Assembly: GCF_002849605.1 (NCBI RefSeq)
Contig: NZ_NPIB01000001.1
Coordinates: forward strand, 310,001-374,000
DNA: 64,000 nucleotides
From: Photobacterium carnosum
GTDB lineage: Bacteria > Pseudomonadota > Gammaproteobacteria > Enterobacterales > Vibrionaceae
Direction: 5' to 3'
Shown: one piece after another, positions 21,736 to 30,742 of the stretch
Numbering within the stretch: the first letter of the stretch is position 1
Layout of the letters: each line of letters begins with the position of its first letter
Position numbers and translations under genes: made by a program
The notes under the pieces: generated by a model
What the model saw: the letters and a program-made list of their open reading frames with translations, nothing else
What the model was told of the DNA's origin: nothing
Database searches by the model: none

Positions 21736-22707
21736 TTATTGAATACGATCGGCTAATGCACTCACAGCCAAAGCAAAATAATGCGAACGATTCCACTTAA
21801 GTAATGTTCGATAGTTTTCATAAATTAGATATGACTTACCTTCTCCGCCATCAGGCTGAATTAACCATGCTTGAATCTCTGCATCAGGTAATGTGCCATT
21901 ATTATTACTCATTACACCTAATTGTTGCCACTGAGCTAATGTTTTACCTTTTTCAATTTCGGTGCCTTCATAAGTATCGGCCAATACTTGTGATAACTTA
22001 ACTGGACGCCCCCAAGTGTATTCACTGTTCCATCCTGAGAGTTTTAAATAATTTGCAGCAGAAGCAAAAACATCGGCCTTCGTATTCCAAATGTCCGCTT
22101 TACCATCACCATTACCATCAACAGCATAAGTCAGATAAGAGGTTGGCATAAACTGACACTGCCCCATAGCGCCAGCCCAAGAACCTTTCATGTCATCAAT
22201 AGTAATATGACCATCTTGTAATATTTCTAATGCCGCCATGACCTGTTTGCGAAACAGAGCCTCACGGCGGCCATCATAAGCTAATGTCGCTAATGCTTCG
22301 ATAACATGGTAGTTACCTTGAATTTTACCAAAATTACTTTCTACGCCCCATAAAGCAACAATAAACCGTGGTTGAACACCATACTGCTGACCAATTCGTT
22401 CTAGTGCCACTTTATTTTGTTGATAAAGACGATTAGCTTGCTTTACTTTCCAATCAGGTACTGCACGAATAATATATTGCTCTAATGACAGTTTTTTCTC
22501 AGGTTGATTCTTATCTGCTTTAACTGCATGAGCTGTATATTTAATACCGTTAAATGCCGCCCCAATTATCGGCTCTGAAATACCTTTTTCACGCGCTTCT
22601 ACTTTTAATTTGTCTACGTAGGCATCGAATCCTTCTTCGTTAGCAAAAGCCGAAAAAGACACCCCTATTCCGATGGCAACAAAAATCGATATCAAACGTT
22701 TATGCAT
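21736..22707 (-). CDS. MltB family lytic murein transglycosylase
   Basis: Cleaves the glycan strands of peptidoglycan to 1,6-anhydro-muropeptides in the periplasm. The 323-residue protein begins with a signal peptide, probably cleaved after SAFA near residue 22. There is no lipobox cysteine, so it is likely soluble rather than an outer-membrane lipoprotein. The catalytic Glu is E123 in ALWGVESNFGKIQG. Other MltB marks are GSWAGAMGQCQFMPTSY and the DGNGDGKADIWN loop. It lies 14 bases downstream of ycgL and may be cotranscribed with it. Confidence 0.93.
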   Translation of the reverse strand: MHKRLISIFVAIGIGVSFSAFANEEGFDAYVDKLKVEAREKGISEPIIGAAFNGIKYTAHAVKADKNQPEKKLSLEQYIIRAVPDWKVKQANRLYQQNKVALERIGQQYGVQPRFIVALWGVESNFGKIQGNYHVIEALATLAYDGRREALFRKQVMAALEILQDGHITIDDMKGSWAGAMGQCQFMPTSYLTYAVDGNGDGKADIWNTKADVFASAANYLKLSGWNSEYTWGRPVKLSQVLADTYEGTEIEKGKTLAQWQQLGVMSNNNGTLPDAEIQAWLIQPDGGEGKSYLIYENYRTLLKWNRSHYFALAVSALADRIQ

Positions 22708-22721
22708 AATAACCTTATATC

Positions 22722-22994
22722 TTATTTAGCGGCTTGATCAGCCTTATATTGTTCTAATAAATTAATCACTGGTGGTGGCACTTGTAAATAAAAACCGATA
22801 GTACGTAATGCCTCTTTTACTTTTTCAACATCAGCCAAAGCCAATGTTCTACCTTCTAACTTGATTACCATAACAAATTGAGGTTTACCAAAGGTCGACA
22901 TTAATTGTGCGGGTATGTCCGCAAAATCATCTTTCTTATTAATGTAGAGATAAGTATTGTCTTTTTTTAAGCTTTTGTAGATTGAACACAACAT
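22722..22994 (-). CDS. ycgL: YcgL domain protein of unknown function
   Basis: A 90-residue protein matching the YcgL family. The start [20 protein letters not shown], the middle [13 protein letters not shown] and the ending [10 protein letters not shown] are characteristic. The family has a small alpha/beta fold and no proven function. Its place between minC (divergent) and a lytic transglycosylase is conserved in gammaproteobacteria, suggesting but not proving a role near cell-envelope growth. Confidence 0.92.
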   Translation of the reverse strand: MLCSIYKSLKKDNTYLYINKKDDFADIPAQLMSTFGKPQFVMVIKLEGRTLALADVEKVKEALRTIGFYLQVPPPVINLLEQYKADQAAK

Positions 22995-23216
22995 ATAATT
23001 AGCCTATTTCATTTATGCGCCATACATTTCAGAGTACGATTACAAGCAATCATTCACTATTGACTCAGTTTTAAGTAAATAGTGTGAGAAGTTTGTCTGA
23101 AAAACCAACGTCAACGCAAGGATAGCTTGCCCCTAACCGCGAGTAAATATACCATGCTAGTACCTTTGTGATAATGAACTAAATGGTTAATTTAAAATCT
23201 TAGCCATAATATACCT

Positions 23217-23918
23217 ATGACCAAGATAGCTGAACTAAAAGGGAGCTCGTTCACGCTCTCTGCTCTTCATTTAGTTGATAATGACATTAGTAAAGTAACT
23301 AATCAGCTAAAAGATAAAGTTGAACTCGCTCCAAATTTTTTTGCTTCGGCACCTATTGTTATTGATATATCACAAGTTAATACTGATATTAACTTTGAAC
23401 AGTTAAAAGCTGGAATTATCGATGCAGGAATGATACCTGTCGGTATTGGTGGCTGTAAAAATAAAACACAGCAAACACAAGCAAAAGCAGCTGGTTTTGC
23501 TATTATGAATGCGGCAAGACCAGTTAAAGACGAGCCATCTGAATTTTTAGCTGAAACATTAGATACTCCAGTAAATACAGATAAAGAACCAACGTTAATT
23601 ATTCGTACTCCGGTTCGTTCCGGACAACAAATTTATGCTCGTAATCGTGATCTCGTTATTCTTAGTAATGTCAGTGCTGGTGCGGAAATTCTTTCCGATG
23701 GTTGTATCCATATTTATGGCACGCTACGCGGTCGCGCTATTGCAGGCGCCAGTGGTGAAAAAAGTGCGACAATTTTCTGTCAAAACTTACAATCTGAACT
23801 AATTTCTGTTGCAGGAAACTACTGGCTGAGTGATAACATTCAGGAAGAGTTTTGGGGCAAAGGTGTTGTCATATCTCTTGAAGACAATAATCTCAGTATA
23901 GAGCACCTAGCTTTATAA
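23217..23918 (+). CDS. minC: Septum-site determining protein MinC
   Basis: Inhibits FtsZ ring assembly away from mid-cell. The 233-residue protein has the N-terminal FtsZ-binding domain (to about 105) and the C-terminal right-handed beta-helix (about 125-230). The helix holds the RSGQQIYARNRDLVILSNVSAG and GTLRGRAIAGASG turns that bind MinD and the FtsZ tail. No clear ribosome site precedes the ATG. First gene of minCDE, with MinD 24 bases downstream. Confidence 0.97.
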   Translation: MTKIAELKGSSFTLSALHLVDNDISKVTNQLKDKVELAPNFFASAPIVIDISQVNTDINFEQLKAGIIDAGMIPVGIGGCKNKTQQTQAKAAGFAIMNAARPVKDEPSEFLAETLDTPVNTDKEPTLIIRTPVRSGQQIYARNRDLVILSNVSAGAEILSDGCIHIYGTLRGRAIAGASGEKSATIFCQNLQSELISVAGNYWLSDNIQEEFWGKGVVISLEDNNLSIEHLAL

Positions 23919-23942
23919 AAGTTTTAAGAAGGAATTGAGTAA

Positions 23943-24752
23943 ATGACACGAATTATCGTTGTTACCTCAGGTAAAGGCGGCGTTGGTAAAACAACATCAA
24001 GTGCCGCTCTTGCATCTGGTCTAGCACTGAGCGGTAAAAAAACTGCAGTTATCGATTTTGATATCGGCCTGCGTAACCTCGATCTCATTATGGGTTGTGA
24101 ACGCCGTGTCGTTTACGATTTCGTTAATGTTATTAATGGCGAAGCAAATTTAAGCCAAGCGCTGATCAAAGATAAGCGCGTTGATAATCTATTTGTATTG
24201 CCGGCCTCACAAACACGCGACAAAGATGCATTGTCTCGTAATGGTGTTGAAAAAGTATTCAAAGAACTAACAAAAATGGGTTTCGATTTTATTATCTGTG
24301 ACTCACCAGCAGGTATTGAAACTGGCGCATTAATGGCACTGTATTTTGCAGATGAAGCCATTGTAACCACGAACCCTGAAGTCTCTTCAGTACGTGACTC
24401 AGATCGTATTCTAGGTATTCTAGATTCGAAGTCTCGTCGTGCAGAAAAAGGCCGAGAACCTGTTAAACAACACCTCTTACTTACACGTTACAATCCTGCA
24501 CGCGTAAACCAAGGTGAAATGCTAAGTGTACAAGATGTTGAAGAAATCCTTCATATCCCACTACTTGGTGTTATTCCAGAAAGCCAAGCAGTATTAAATG
24601 CATCCAATAAAGGTGAACCCGTTATCTTTGATAAAGGTTCCGATGCAGGACTAGCCTATGAAGACACAGTTGCCCGTCTACTTGGTGAAGAGCGTCCTTT
24701 CCGTTTCTTAGAAGAAAAGAAAGGCTTCCTAAAACGTCTATTTGGAGGCTAA
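23943..24752 (+). CDS. minD: Septum-site determining ATPase MinD
   Basis: ATP-dependent membrane switch that recruits MinC and oscillates with MinE. The 269-residue protein has the deviant Walker A SGKGGVGKTTSS near the N-terminus, IDFDIGLRNLD and the DSPAGIE Walker B region. It ends in the amphipathic membrane-targeting helix KKGFLKRLFGG. An AAGGA site lies close to the ATG. E. coli MinD is 270 residues. Confidence 0.98.
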   Translation: MTRIIVVTSGKGGVGKTTSSAALASGLALSGKKTAVIDFDIGLRNLDLIMGCERRVVYDFVNVINGEANLSQALIKDKRVDNLFVLPASQTRDKDALSRNGVEKVFKELTKMGFDFIICDSPAGIETGALMALYFADEAIVTTNPEVSSVRDSDRILGILDSKSRRAEKGREPVKQHLLLTRYNPARVNQGEMLSVQDVEEILHIPLLGVIPESQAVLNASNKGEPVIFDKGSDAGLAYEDTVARLLGEERPFRFLEEKKGFLKRLFGG

Positions 24753-24758
24753 TTGACC

Positions 24759-25022
24759 ATGGCCCTGCTCGAGTTTTTTCGTCCTAAAAGAGCGAAAACT
24801 GCAAATGTAGCAAAGGAACGGCTACAAATTATTGTTGCTGAAAGACGTAGTGCTGGACAGAAATCTCCGGCCTACCTTCCACAGCTAAAACGCGATATTT
24901 TAGCTGTTATCAGTAAATATGTTCAAATTAACCCAGAACATGTTTCAGTAAATCTAGACCATAATGGTGATGAGTTATCGGTACTAGAACTTAACGTCAC
25001 CTTACCTGACGAAGAAAAATAG
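24759..25022 (+). CDS. minE: Cell division topological specificity factor MinE
   Basis: Stimulates the MinD ATPase and drives pole-to-pole oscillation. I start at the ATG at 24759 (MALLEFFRP), which is 10 bases after GGAGG and matches the E. coli N-terminus MALLDFF. A TTG 6 bases upstream would be too near the ribosome site. The resulting 87 residues fit the family (88). The anti-MinCD helix with [13 protein letters not shown] lies at about 18-30, and the C-terminal part is the topological specificity domain. Confidence 0.96.
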   Translation: MALLEFFRPKRAKTANVAKERLQIIVAERRSAGQKSPAYLPQLKRDILAVISKYVQINPEHVSVNLDHNGDELSVLELNVTLPDEEK

Positions 25023-25058
25023 AAAAGCCTCGCTAAGTCTTACTTAGCGGGGCTTTTT
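25023..25058 (+). terminator. Rho-independent terminator of minCDE
   Basis: AAAAGCCtCGCTAAG pairs with CTTAGCGgGGCTTTT around a short loop, then T's, directly after the minE stop. It also lies 58 bases beyond the 3' end of rnd on the other strand. Confidence 0.9.
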
Positions 25059-25116
25059 ATTGTCTATTTTTTATTATCTATAATAGTACGGCACTTACAC
25101 TATGGCAGTACAACAT

Positions 25117-26241
25117 CTATTTCTCATCAAGTATCGCTAATGCTCGCGCTTCAAATAAAGGCTTTCGCCAGTTTTTAAGCATTTCAGGACGTTTTTCATC
25201 GGCTCGTTGATGTTTCCATGCCCATGATAATAATTGATGAATCTGTTTTTTAGACGCTAAAAATTCAGGCGCTAACCCTGTCTTTAACTCAACATCTGTT
25301 ACGACATCTTTTAAACGCTTAACCATCTGCTTATAGCCTGGAAAATCGACTAAACGTTCGATTTTTTGCGGATAATTTTTAGAATCAATCGCATCACAAT
25401 CATGCACCATTTTCAATAAACGGTTACAGTGACGCTGAATCTCCATCGGCTCAAAGCCTTCCTTTTCCATCACTGTACGAGATTTAATTTCTAAATGCGC
25501 AAGTTTCCACAAATGTAATTCTTTAACAATAAAGTTAAGGGCAATATCACGCTTTCTCGCTTCGCGCACACGCCAAGCTGCCAATTGCTGCAATATCGCT
25601 AATTGTTTTGGTGTTAACTGCCAAGCATTCTTAATATCAAGATACGCTTTATTAGGATCAAGCACTCGTGTTCGACGTAACATGATCGCATTACATTCTT
25701 GCTGTAACGCTTCCATATACCCTGCCGCTTCAACTTTCGCTAATAACGTTTCATATAAGGGTTTAAGATAATGCACATCCGCCGCCGCATAATCGAGTTG
25801 CTTGTCGGTTAACGGTCGAGCTAACCAATTAGTACGCGCTTCGCCTTTATCAAGTTCAACCCCTACGTACTCTTTAACTAACGCTCCAAACCCCGTTGAA
25901 ATACCATGACCAAGAAAAGCAGCCATAATTTGGGTATCAAGCATCGGTACGGGTAAACAGCCAGCATGATGCAGAAAGACTTCAAGATCTTCACCACAAG
26001 CATGCAGCACTTTAATCACAGATTGATCACGTAATAATGCCCATAACGGTTCCATATCTTCAACGTTAAGTGGATCAATCAGTGATAAATACTCACCATC
26101 AAACATTTGAATCAGACCTAAACGAGGGTAAAGCGTTCGTGTACGTACAAATTCAGTATCAAGCATAACAGCTGTATGCTGACGAGCTAACTCACACCGT
26201 AGGCGAAGCTGCTCAGTTGTTGTAACAATCTCGAAATTCAC
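25117..26241 (-). CDS. rnd: Ribonuclease D
   Basis: A 3'-5' exoribonuclease that trims tRNA precursors and other small RNAs. The 374-residue protein has the three DEDD exonuclease motifs: MLDTEFVR (D28, E30), HACGEDLEVF and the YAAADVHYL Exo III block. HRDC domains follow (about 210-290 and the C-terminal part). The start is a GTG at 26241 with AAGGT nearby (E. coli Rnd is 375). Downstream of fadD in the same order as in E. coli. Confidence 0.97.
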   Translation of the reverse strand: MNFEIVTTTEQLRLRCELARQHTAVMLDTEFVRTRTLYPRLGLIQMFDGEYLSLIDPLNVEDMEPLWALLRDQSVIKVLHACGEDLEVFLHHAGCLPVPMLDTQIMAAFLGHGISTGFGALVKEYVGVELDKGEARTNWLARPLTDKQLDYAAADVHYLKPLYETLLAKVEAAGYMEALQQECNAIMLRRTRVLDPNKAYLDIKNAWQLTPKQLAILQQLAAWRVREARKRDIALNFIVKELHLWKLAHLEIKSRTVMEKEGFEPMEIQRHCNRLLKMVHDCDAIDSKNYPQKIERLVDFPGYKQMVKRLKDVVTDVELKTGLAPEFLASKKQIHQLLSWAWKHQRADEKRPEMLKNWRKPLFEARALAILDEK

Positions 26242-26300
26242 AATGTACCTTTTTTATGACAGAACGACCCATTTTTAGAGCCAATTAAATATTTTATAGT

Positions 26301-26326
26301 AAAATGCCGGCATAAAAGCCGGCATT
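26301..26326 (-). terminator. Terminator between fadD and rnd
   Basis: ATGCCGGC (26304-26311) pairs with GCCGGCAT (26318-26325). On the minus strand TTTTACT follows. The stem is GC-rich for this genome but the T-run is short, so some read-through into rnd is possible. Confidence 0.75.
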
Positions 26327-26395
26327 AGATACGTGCTAGCACAATCAGTTTCTACTATTTTATCAAACCGACATTATATTATGTCAGTAAAGATA

Positions 26396-28087
26396 TTATT
26401 TCGTGGTTTGTTGTGCTTTTTTGTCTGACTCTTCACGCAAGACGCGGCGTAGAATTTTACCTACATTCGTCTTTGGCAATTCATCCATAAATTCAACAAT
26501 TTTAGGGATCTTATAGCCAGTTAAATACTGTCGACAATAGGTGATTAATTCATCTCGCGTTAAACTATCATCACGTTTAACGACACAAAGTTTAACCACT
26601 TCACCAGACACTTCATGTGCTTGGCCGATAGCTGCAACTTCAAGCACCTTATCGTGCAGTGCTACCACATCTTCAATTTCATTCGGGTAAACGTTAAATC
26701 CAGACACTAAAATCATGTCCTTCTTACGGTCAACAATATGCAAAAAACCTTCATCGTCAAATTTGACGATATCACCAGTAGAAAGCCAACCATCGTCGCT
26801 TAATACTTCTTTGGTGGCTTCTGGATGCTGCCAATAACCTTTCATGACCTGAGGGCCACGAACTTGTAGCTCACCCACTTGATCAATACCAACCACATTA
26901 CCTTCATCATCAACCATTCGTACTTCCGTTGATGGTACGGGTAAGCCAATAGATCCATTATAGTAGGTTAAGTTATACGGGTAAGCAGCAACTAACGGCG
27001 AGCACTCGGTTAAACCATAACCTTCCAGTAAATAATTACCGGTAATTTTTTGCCACTTTTCAGCTACCGCGCGTTGAACTGCCATGCCACCACCCACTGA
27101 AAGGTGAAGGTTACTAAAATCTAATTTATGGAAGTCTTTATTATTTACTAACGCATTAAATAAGGTATTTACGCCAGTAATGGCAGAAAACTGATAGCGT
27201 TGTAATTCTTTGATGAACGTTGGAATGTCACGAGGATTTGTGATCAATAGGTTTTGTCCACCCATTTCCAACAATAATAAGCAGTTAACCGTCAATGCAA
27301 ATACATGGTATAACGGCAGAGCAGTCACGATTAATTCACGCCCTTCCGTCAGCACTGGACCATAAGCCCCTTTTGCCTGCATGACGTTAGACACCATATT
27401 ATGGTGAGTCAGAATAGCACCTTTAGCAACGCCAGTTGTACCACCCGTGTATTGCAAAAATGCCATGTCATCGCCAGTAATCAATGGCTTAACATATTGC
27501 ATTCGGCGCCCTTTGCGCAAAGCAATACGCATCGAGGTTGCATGAGGCAAATGGTATGACGGTACCATCTTTTTAATGTATTTCACCACAAAGTTAACTA
27601 ATGTTCCCTTTGGACGAGATAATTGATCGCCAAGACTGGTCAAAATAACATGTTTAACACAGGTCTTTTTAGCCACAGCTTCTAGCGTATGTGCAAAATT
27701 AGATACAATCGCTTTCGCGCCAGAATCGTTCAGTTGATGTTCTAATTCTCGCGGCGTATAAAGCGGATTAACATTTACAACCACACAGCCTGCACGCAAA
27801 ATACCAAATAATGCAATCGGATACTGCAATAAATTCGGCATCATAACGGCAACACGGTCACCTTTTTGAAGCTTAAGCTCATTTTGTAGGTATGCAGAAA
27901 ATGCACGGCTACGCTCTTCCAACTTACGGAAGGTCATGACCTGCCCCATGTTGATAAATGCCGTTTGATCTGCGTATTTACGTACAGATTGCTCAAACAA
28001 GTCGACCAAAGATGAATATTCATCCGGGTTAATTTCTGCCGGTACATCGTCCGGATAGCGGCTAAGCCAAACCTTATCCACGTGCAC
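26396..28087 (-). CDS. fadD: Long-chain fatty acid-CoA ligase
   Basis: Activates exogenous long-chain fatty acids to acyl-CoA at the inner membrane for beta-oxidation or lipid synthesis. The 563-residue ANL-superfamily enzyme has the P-loop [12 protein letters not shown], the adenylate-binding GYGLTECSP and the hinge segment [20 protein letters not shown]. The C-terminal catalytic lysine is in [12 protein letters not shown]. coli FadD is 561 residues. A CTCC/GGAG ribosome site lies just before the ATG. It is usually under FadR control, but I did not identify a clear FadR operator. Confidence 0.97.
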   Translation of the reverse strand: MHVDKVWLSRYPDDVPAEINPDEYSSLVDLFEQSVRKYADQTAFINMGQVMTFRKLEERSRAFSAYLQNELKLQKGDRVAVMMPNLLQYPIALFGILRAGCVVVNVNPLYTPRELEHQLNDSGAKAIVSNFAHTLEAVAKKTCVKHVILTSLGDQLSRPKGTLVNFVVKYIKKMVPSYHLPHATSMRIALRKGRRMQYVKPLITGDDMAFLQYTGGTTGVAKGAILTHHNMVSNVMQAKGAYGPVLTEGRELIVTALPLYHVFALTVNCLLLLEMGGQNLLITNPRDIPTFIKELQRYQFSAITGVNTLFNALVNNKDFHKLDFSNLHLSVGGGMAVQRAVAEKWQKITGNYLLEGYGLTECSPLVAAYPYNLTYYNGSIGLPVPSTEVRMVDDEGNVVGIDQVGELQVRGPQVMKGYWQHPEATKEVLSDDGWLSTGDIVKFDDEGFLHIVDRKKDMILVSGFNVYPNEIEDVVALHDKVLEVAAIGQAHEVSGEVVKLCVVKRDDSLTRDELITYCRQYLTGYKIPKIVEFMDELPKTNVGKILRRVLREESDKKAQQTTK

Positions 28088-28246
28088 TCTCCTTATAATT
28101 AGACTGCGGTGTATGTCTATAAATTAACAAAACTATAATGATATAAATAAAGCAAATATTCGCATTACAGCATATTTAACTATTGATTAGAATTTGATAG
28201 TGCCACCATGATTTCAACGTTTGAAACCAAACATAAAACTCAATAC

Positions 28247-29125
28247 CTAATCGAATGAAGTGGGGATAAATGTTCGAATATGACGATAAACATCATTCGA
28301 GCTTTGTAAATGACAATGATGTCCCCCTGACACCACCACTTGAGTAAAGTTGTTAATATCTGATCCATTACCATCACATTGACGCATGGCAGCATATCCT
28401 TTATCACCAATAATGGATAAAACTGGCGCTTGAATATTACTTAGCAAAGCCTGTGCGTGTTGTTGTGCCATTCGATATAACGAATCACAACGTAAACGAG
28501 GATCATGACGCCAATACCAACGTCCATCACGTTCGATTATCGCTCTCTTAACTACGGCATCAAGTAATGATACCGGCAATCGGTTAACCGTAGCACGAAG
28601 CGTAAGCGCCTCAGCAAAGGTCGCCATCGAACGCTGTTTTAAACGTAGTTGTTGTTGACGATAACGTTGTCGACTAACAATTCCCATCCGTAACCGTTCC
28701 ACTGTCATTTTAGGTGGATCAACTAACGGTGACAATCCTTCAATTAATACAATTTTATCGACATATTCAGGAAATGTCGCGGCATAACACCCCGCCACAA
28801 TAGCCCCTAACGAATGACCAATAATATGCACTTTTTCAGCTTTAAGTTGAATAATCACTTGATGTAAGTCATCAATGTAATCAATGAAGTGATAATAATT
28901 GTCAGCACTTTTATAATCAGATTTGCCATGACCTGGCCAATCAAACGCAATAACATCATAATCAACAATTAACAACGGCCATAATAATGCAAACGTAGCG
29001 GCATTATCTTGCCAACCATGTAATAACACTAATAGCGGTTTTGACGTTAACCTTGCCGTCGTTATATCAACGTTACTACAAGCAGCAAGGTTATACTCGG
29101 CTAACGTTAGCGTTATCTCTTTCAT
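28247..29125 (-). CDS. Alpha/beta hydrolase of unknown substrate
   Basis: A 292-residue cytosolic alpha/beta hydrolase. The oxyanion segment LLHGWQDNAATF is followed by FDWPGHGKSD, the nucleophile elbow GHSLGA (Ser near residue 103) and a late GGHHCHLQ that should provide the catalytic His. A variable cap domain spans about 135-220, rich in Arg and Gln. It lies 5 bases downstream of the Slp-family lipoprotein gene and upstream of fadD, so it may be cotranscribed with the lipoprotein gene. An esterase or lipase-like role beside fadD is plausible, but no substrate can be named. Confidence 0.85.
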   Translation of the reverse strand: MKEITLTLAEYNLAACSNVDITTARLTSKPLLVLLHGWQDNAATFALLWPLLIVDYDVIAFDWPGHGKSDYKSADNYYHFIDYIDDLHQVIIQLKAEKVHIIGHSLGAIVAGCYAATFPEYVDKIVLIEGLSPLVDPPKMTVERLRMGIVSRQRYRQQQLRLKQRSMATFAEALTLRATVNRLPVSLLDAVVKRAIIERDGRWYWRHDPRLRCDSLYRMAQQHAQALLSNIQAPVLSIIGDKGYAAMRQCDGNGSDINNFTQVVVSGGHHCHLQSSNDVYRHIRTFIPTSFD

Positions 29126-29130
29126 GATAG

Positions 29131-29700
29131 TTATAGTACTACTCGTTCAACAATTCGGCCGTTAACCCCGAAATTAGACATCATTAAATCATTACCCCAT
29201 CGATCACAATTAAAGGAATAACAAGGTTGATGCATCCAAAAAGGATCATTCAATTGTACCTGCTGTTGTACTTGCCATAATTGCTCACCTGACACGTGTA
29301 CTACCGGAAAAATATAAGGGTATTGACCTATCTTTCCTTTTTCATCACCAGAAAATTGCCCAACAACGGTCAATAAACGTCCTTTTGTATATTCAAGCGG
29401 CTCTAAAAAACCATGAATATACGCAATAAATCGCCCTTGTGATGGTGAATGTAGTATTGGACGGCCATCAGCAGTTAATGGCATCGCAACCATTTCAATA
29501 CGTGTTTGCAGCTGTTCATTACGAATCGAAGCAATAACACCACCTAAGCGTATCTCTTTACCTTGATTCGCCTGAGGGTGTTGTAAAATAACCGTTAAAT
29601 CAGTTATAGGATCTTTAGATTTCGTTACTAACGTTGCAGGTAAGCTCGCGCAGCCTACCATAAACACTAATATCCCCCCAAGAAATAGCTTACTAAACAT
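29131..29700 (-). CDS. Slp family outer-membrane lipoprotein (YeaY-like)
   Basis: A 189-residue protein with a lipoprotein signal peptide. The hydrophobic segment ends in the lipobox MVGCAS, so Cys17 should be lipidated and the protein sorted to the outer membrane. The body resembles Slp/YeaY lipoproteins, with the predicted beta-rich segments QGKEIRLGGVIASI, GRFIAYIHGFLEPLEYTKGR and LLTVVGQFSG. Slp proteins are induced by stationary phase or stress in E. coli and their molecular role is unknown. It stands between fadD and tsaB, as yeaY does in E. coli. Confidence 0.87.
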   Translation of the reverse strand: MFSKLFLGGILVFMVGCASLPATLVTKSKDPITDLTVILQHPQANQGKEIRLGGVIASIRNEQLQTRIEMVAMPLTADGRPILHSPSQGRFIAYIHGFLEPLEYTKGRLLTVVGQFSGDEKGKIGQYPYIFPVVHVSGEQLWQVQQQVQLNDPFWMHQPCYSFNCDRWGNDLMMSNFGVNGRIVERVVL

Positions 29701-30040
29701 CTAAAACCCCCATACATTTGTTTAATAACTCAACAAAAAATAACATATCTCACGGTTTAACTCTCAAATTAACCTCGATAGTACTTAATGTTATATCGTC
29801 AAAATACAGATAATAAAAGAATTAAGAGAGAAAACAAATGAGGCAACAGCTATCACTGTTGATAGTATAGAAATACGAGTAGTTGCTACTCAATATATAA
29901 GTATTGCCGCTGCTATTATTGGATATAGCACCATTATAAATTTATAAATACACGAAGAATGACAAGATAAACTGCCACTCTTCGTATTTGTTTATATCGC
30001 TAAATCCGTTAATAATATCAACACTGATTGATGGTTGATT
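29701..30040. other. Intergenic region tsaB / slp-like gene
   Basis: About 340 AT-rich bases. An imperfect inverted repeat at about 29944-29990 (ACGAAGA / TCTTCGT, with extended arms) is the likely end of the yoaA-tsaB transcript. The rest presumably carries the promoter of the lipoprotein gene. No coding sequence is apparent. Confidence 0.5.
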
Positions 30041-30742
30041 CTACTCACGACCTGGCAATTTTTTCCACGTAACAGTATCACGTAAATAAATTGGACTTGC
30101 GGCCTCTGCTGTAACGATTTCGCCACGAGCAAAAGCATATTTAGCTAAATACACCATATCTTGTGAATCTGGGTACAGTACACTGCCTAATTGAGCATTA
30201 AAGGGTAATTGCGTTAATAGCTCAGGATACGCTTCCCAACCAGTACCTGCAGTCAACCATGTATTGGTATCAGCTTGTACATTAGCCAATAAAACATCAG
30301 GAGCAATCACTTGCTCATTACCCAACAATAGCCAATCACCATCGGTTTTACGCTGATATTGTGCCCAGTAAAGCTCACCCATACGTGCATCAATAGCCGT
30401 CAAGACATGATCAGCTTGATGTAAACGGAACGAACCTTGCGCCATTGCAGCCAAAGTCGATACGCCAATCATAGGTAAGTTAGCACCAAAGGCTAACCCT
30501 TGTGCAATGCCAATACCAATACGAACACCAGTAAAGCTACCCGGACCACGACCATACGCCAATGCATCAAGCTGCTTTAATTTAATACCAGCATCCGCTA
30601 ACACAGCATCAATCATAGGTAAAATTTTTGTGGTGTGCTCACGAGGAGCATATTCACAACGAGAAATAACATCATCGCCAATCATTAGCGCGACAGAACA
30701 GTTTTCAGTTGCAGTATCTACTGCCAGAATTTTGGTACTCAT
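30041..30742 (-). CDS. tsaB: tRNA threonylcarbamoyladenosine synthesis protein TsaB
   Basis: Non-catalytic partner of TsaD in the TsaBDE complex that makes t6A37 on tRNAs reading ANN codons. The 233-residue protein has the ASKHA-type start [15 protein letters not shown], the [16 protein letters not shown] block and [10 protein letters not shown]. It lacks the metal-binding histidines of TsaD, as expected. Its start codon directly abuts the yoaA stop, so the two are cotranscribed, as in E. coli. Confidence 0.96.
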   Translation of the reverse strand: MSTKILAVDTATENCSVALMIGDDVISRCEYAPREHTTKILPMIDAVLADAGIKLKQLDALAYGRGPGSFTGVRIGIGIAQGLAFGANLPMIGVSTLAAMAQGSFRLHQADHVLTAIDARMGELYWAQYQRKTDGDWLLLGNEQVIAPDVLLANVQADTNTWLTAGTGWEAYPELLTQLPFNAQLGSVLYPDSQDMVYLAKYAFARGEIVTAEAASPIYLRDTVTWKKLPGRE

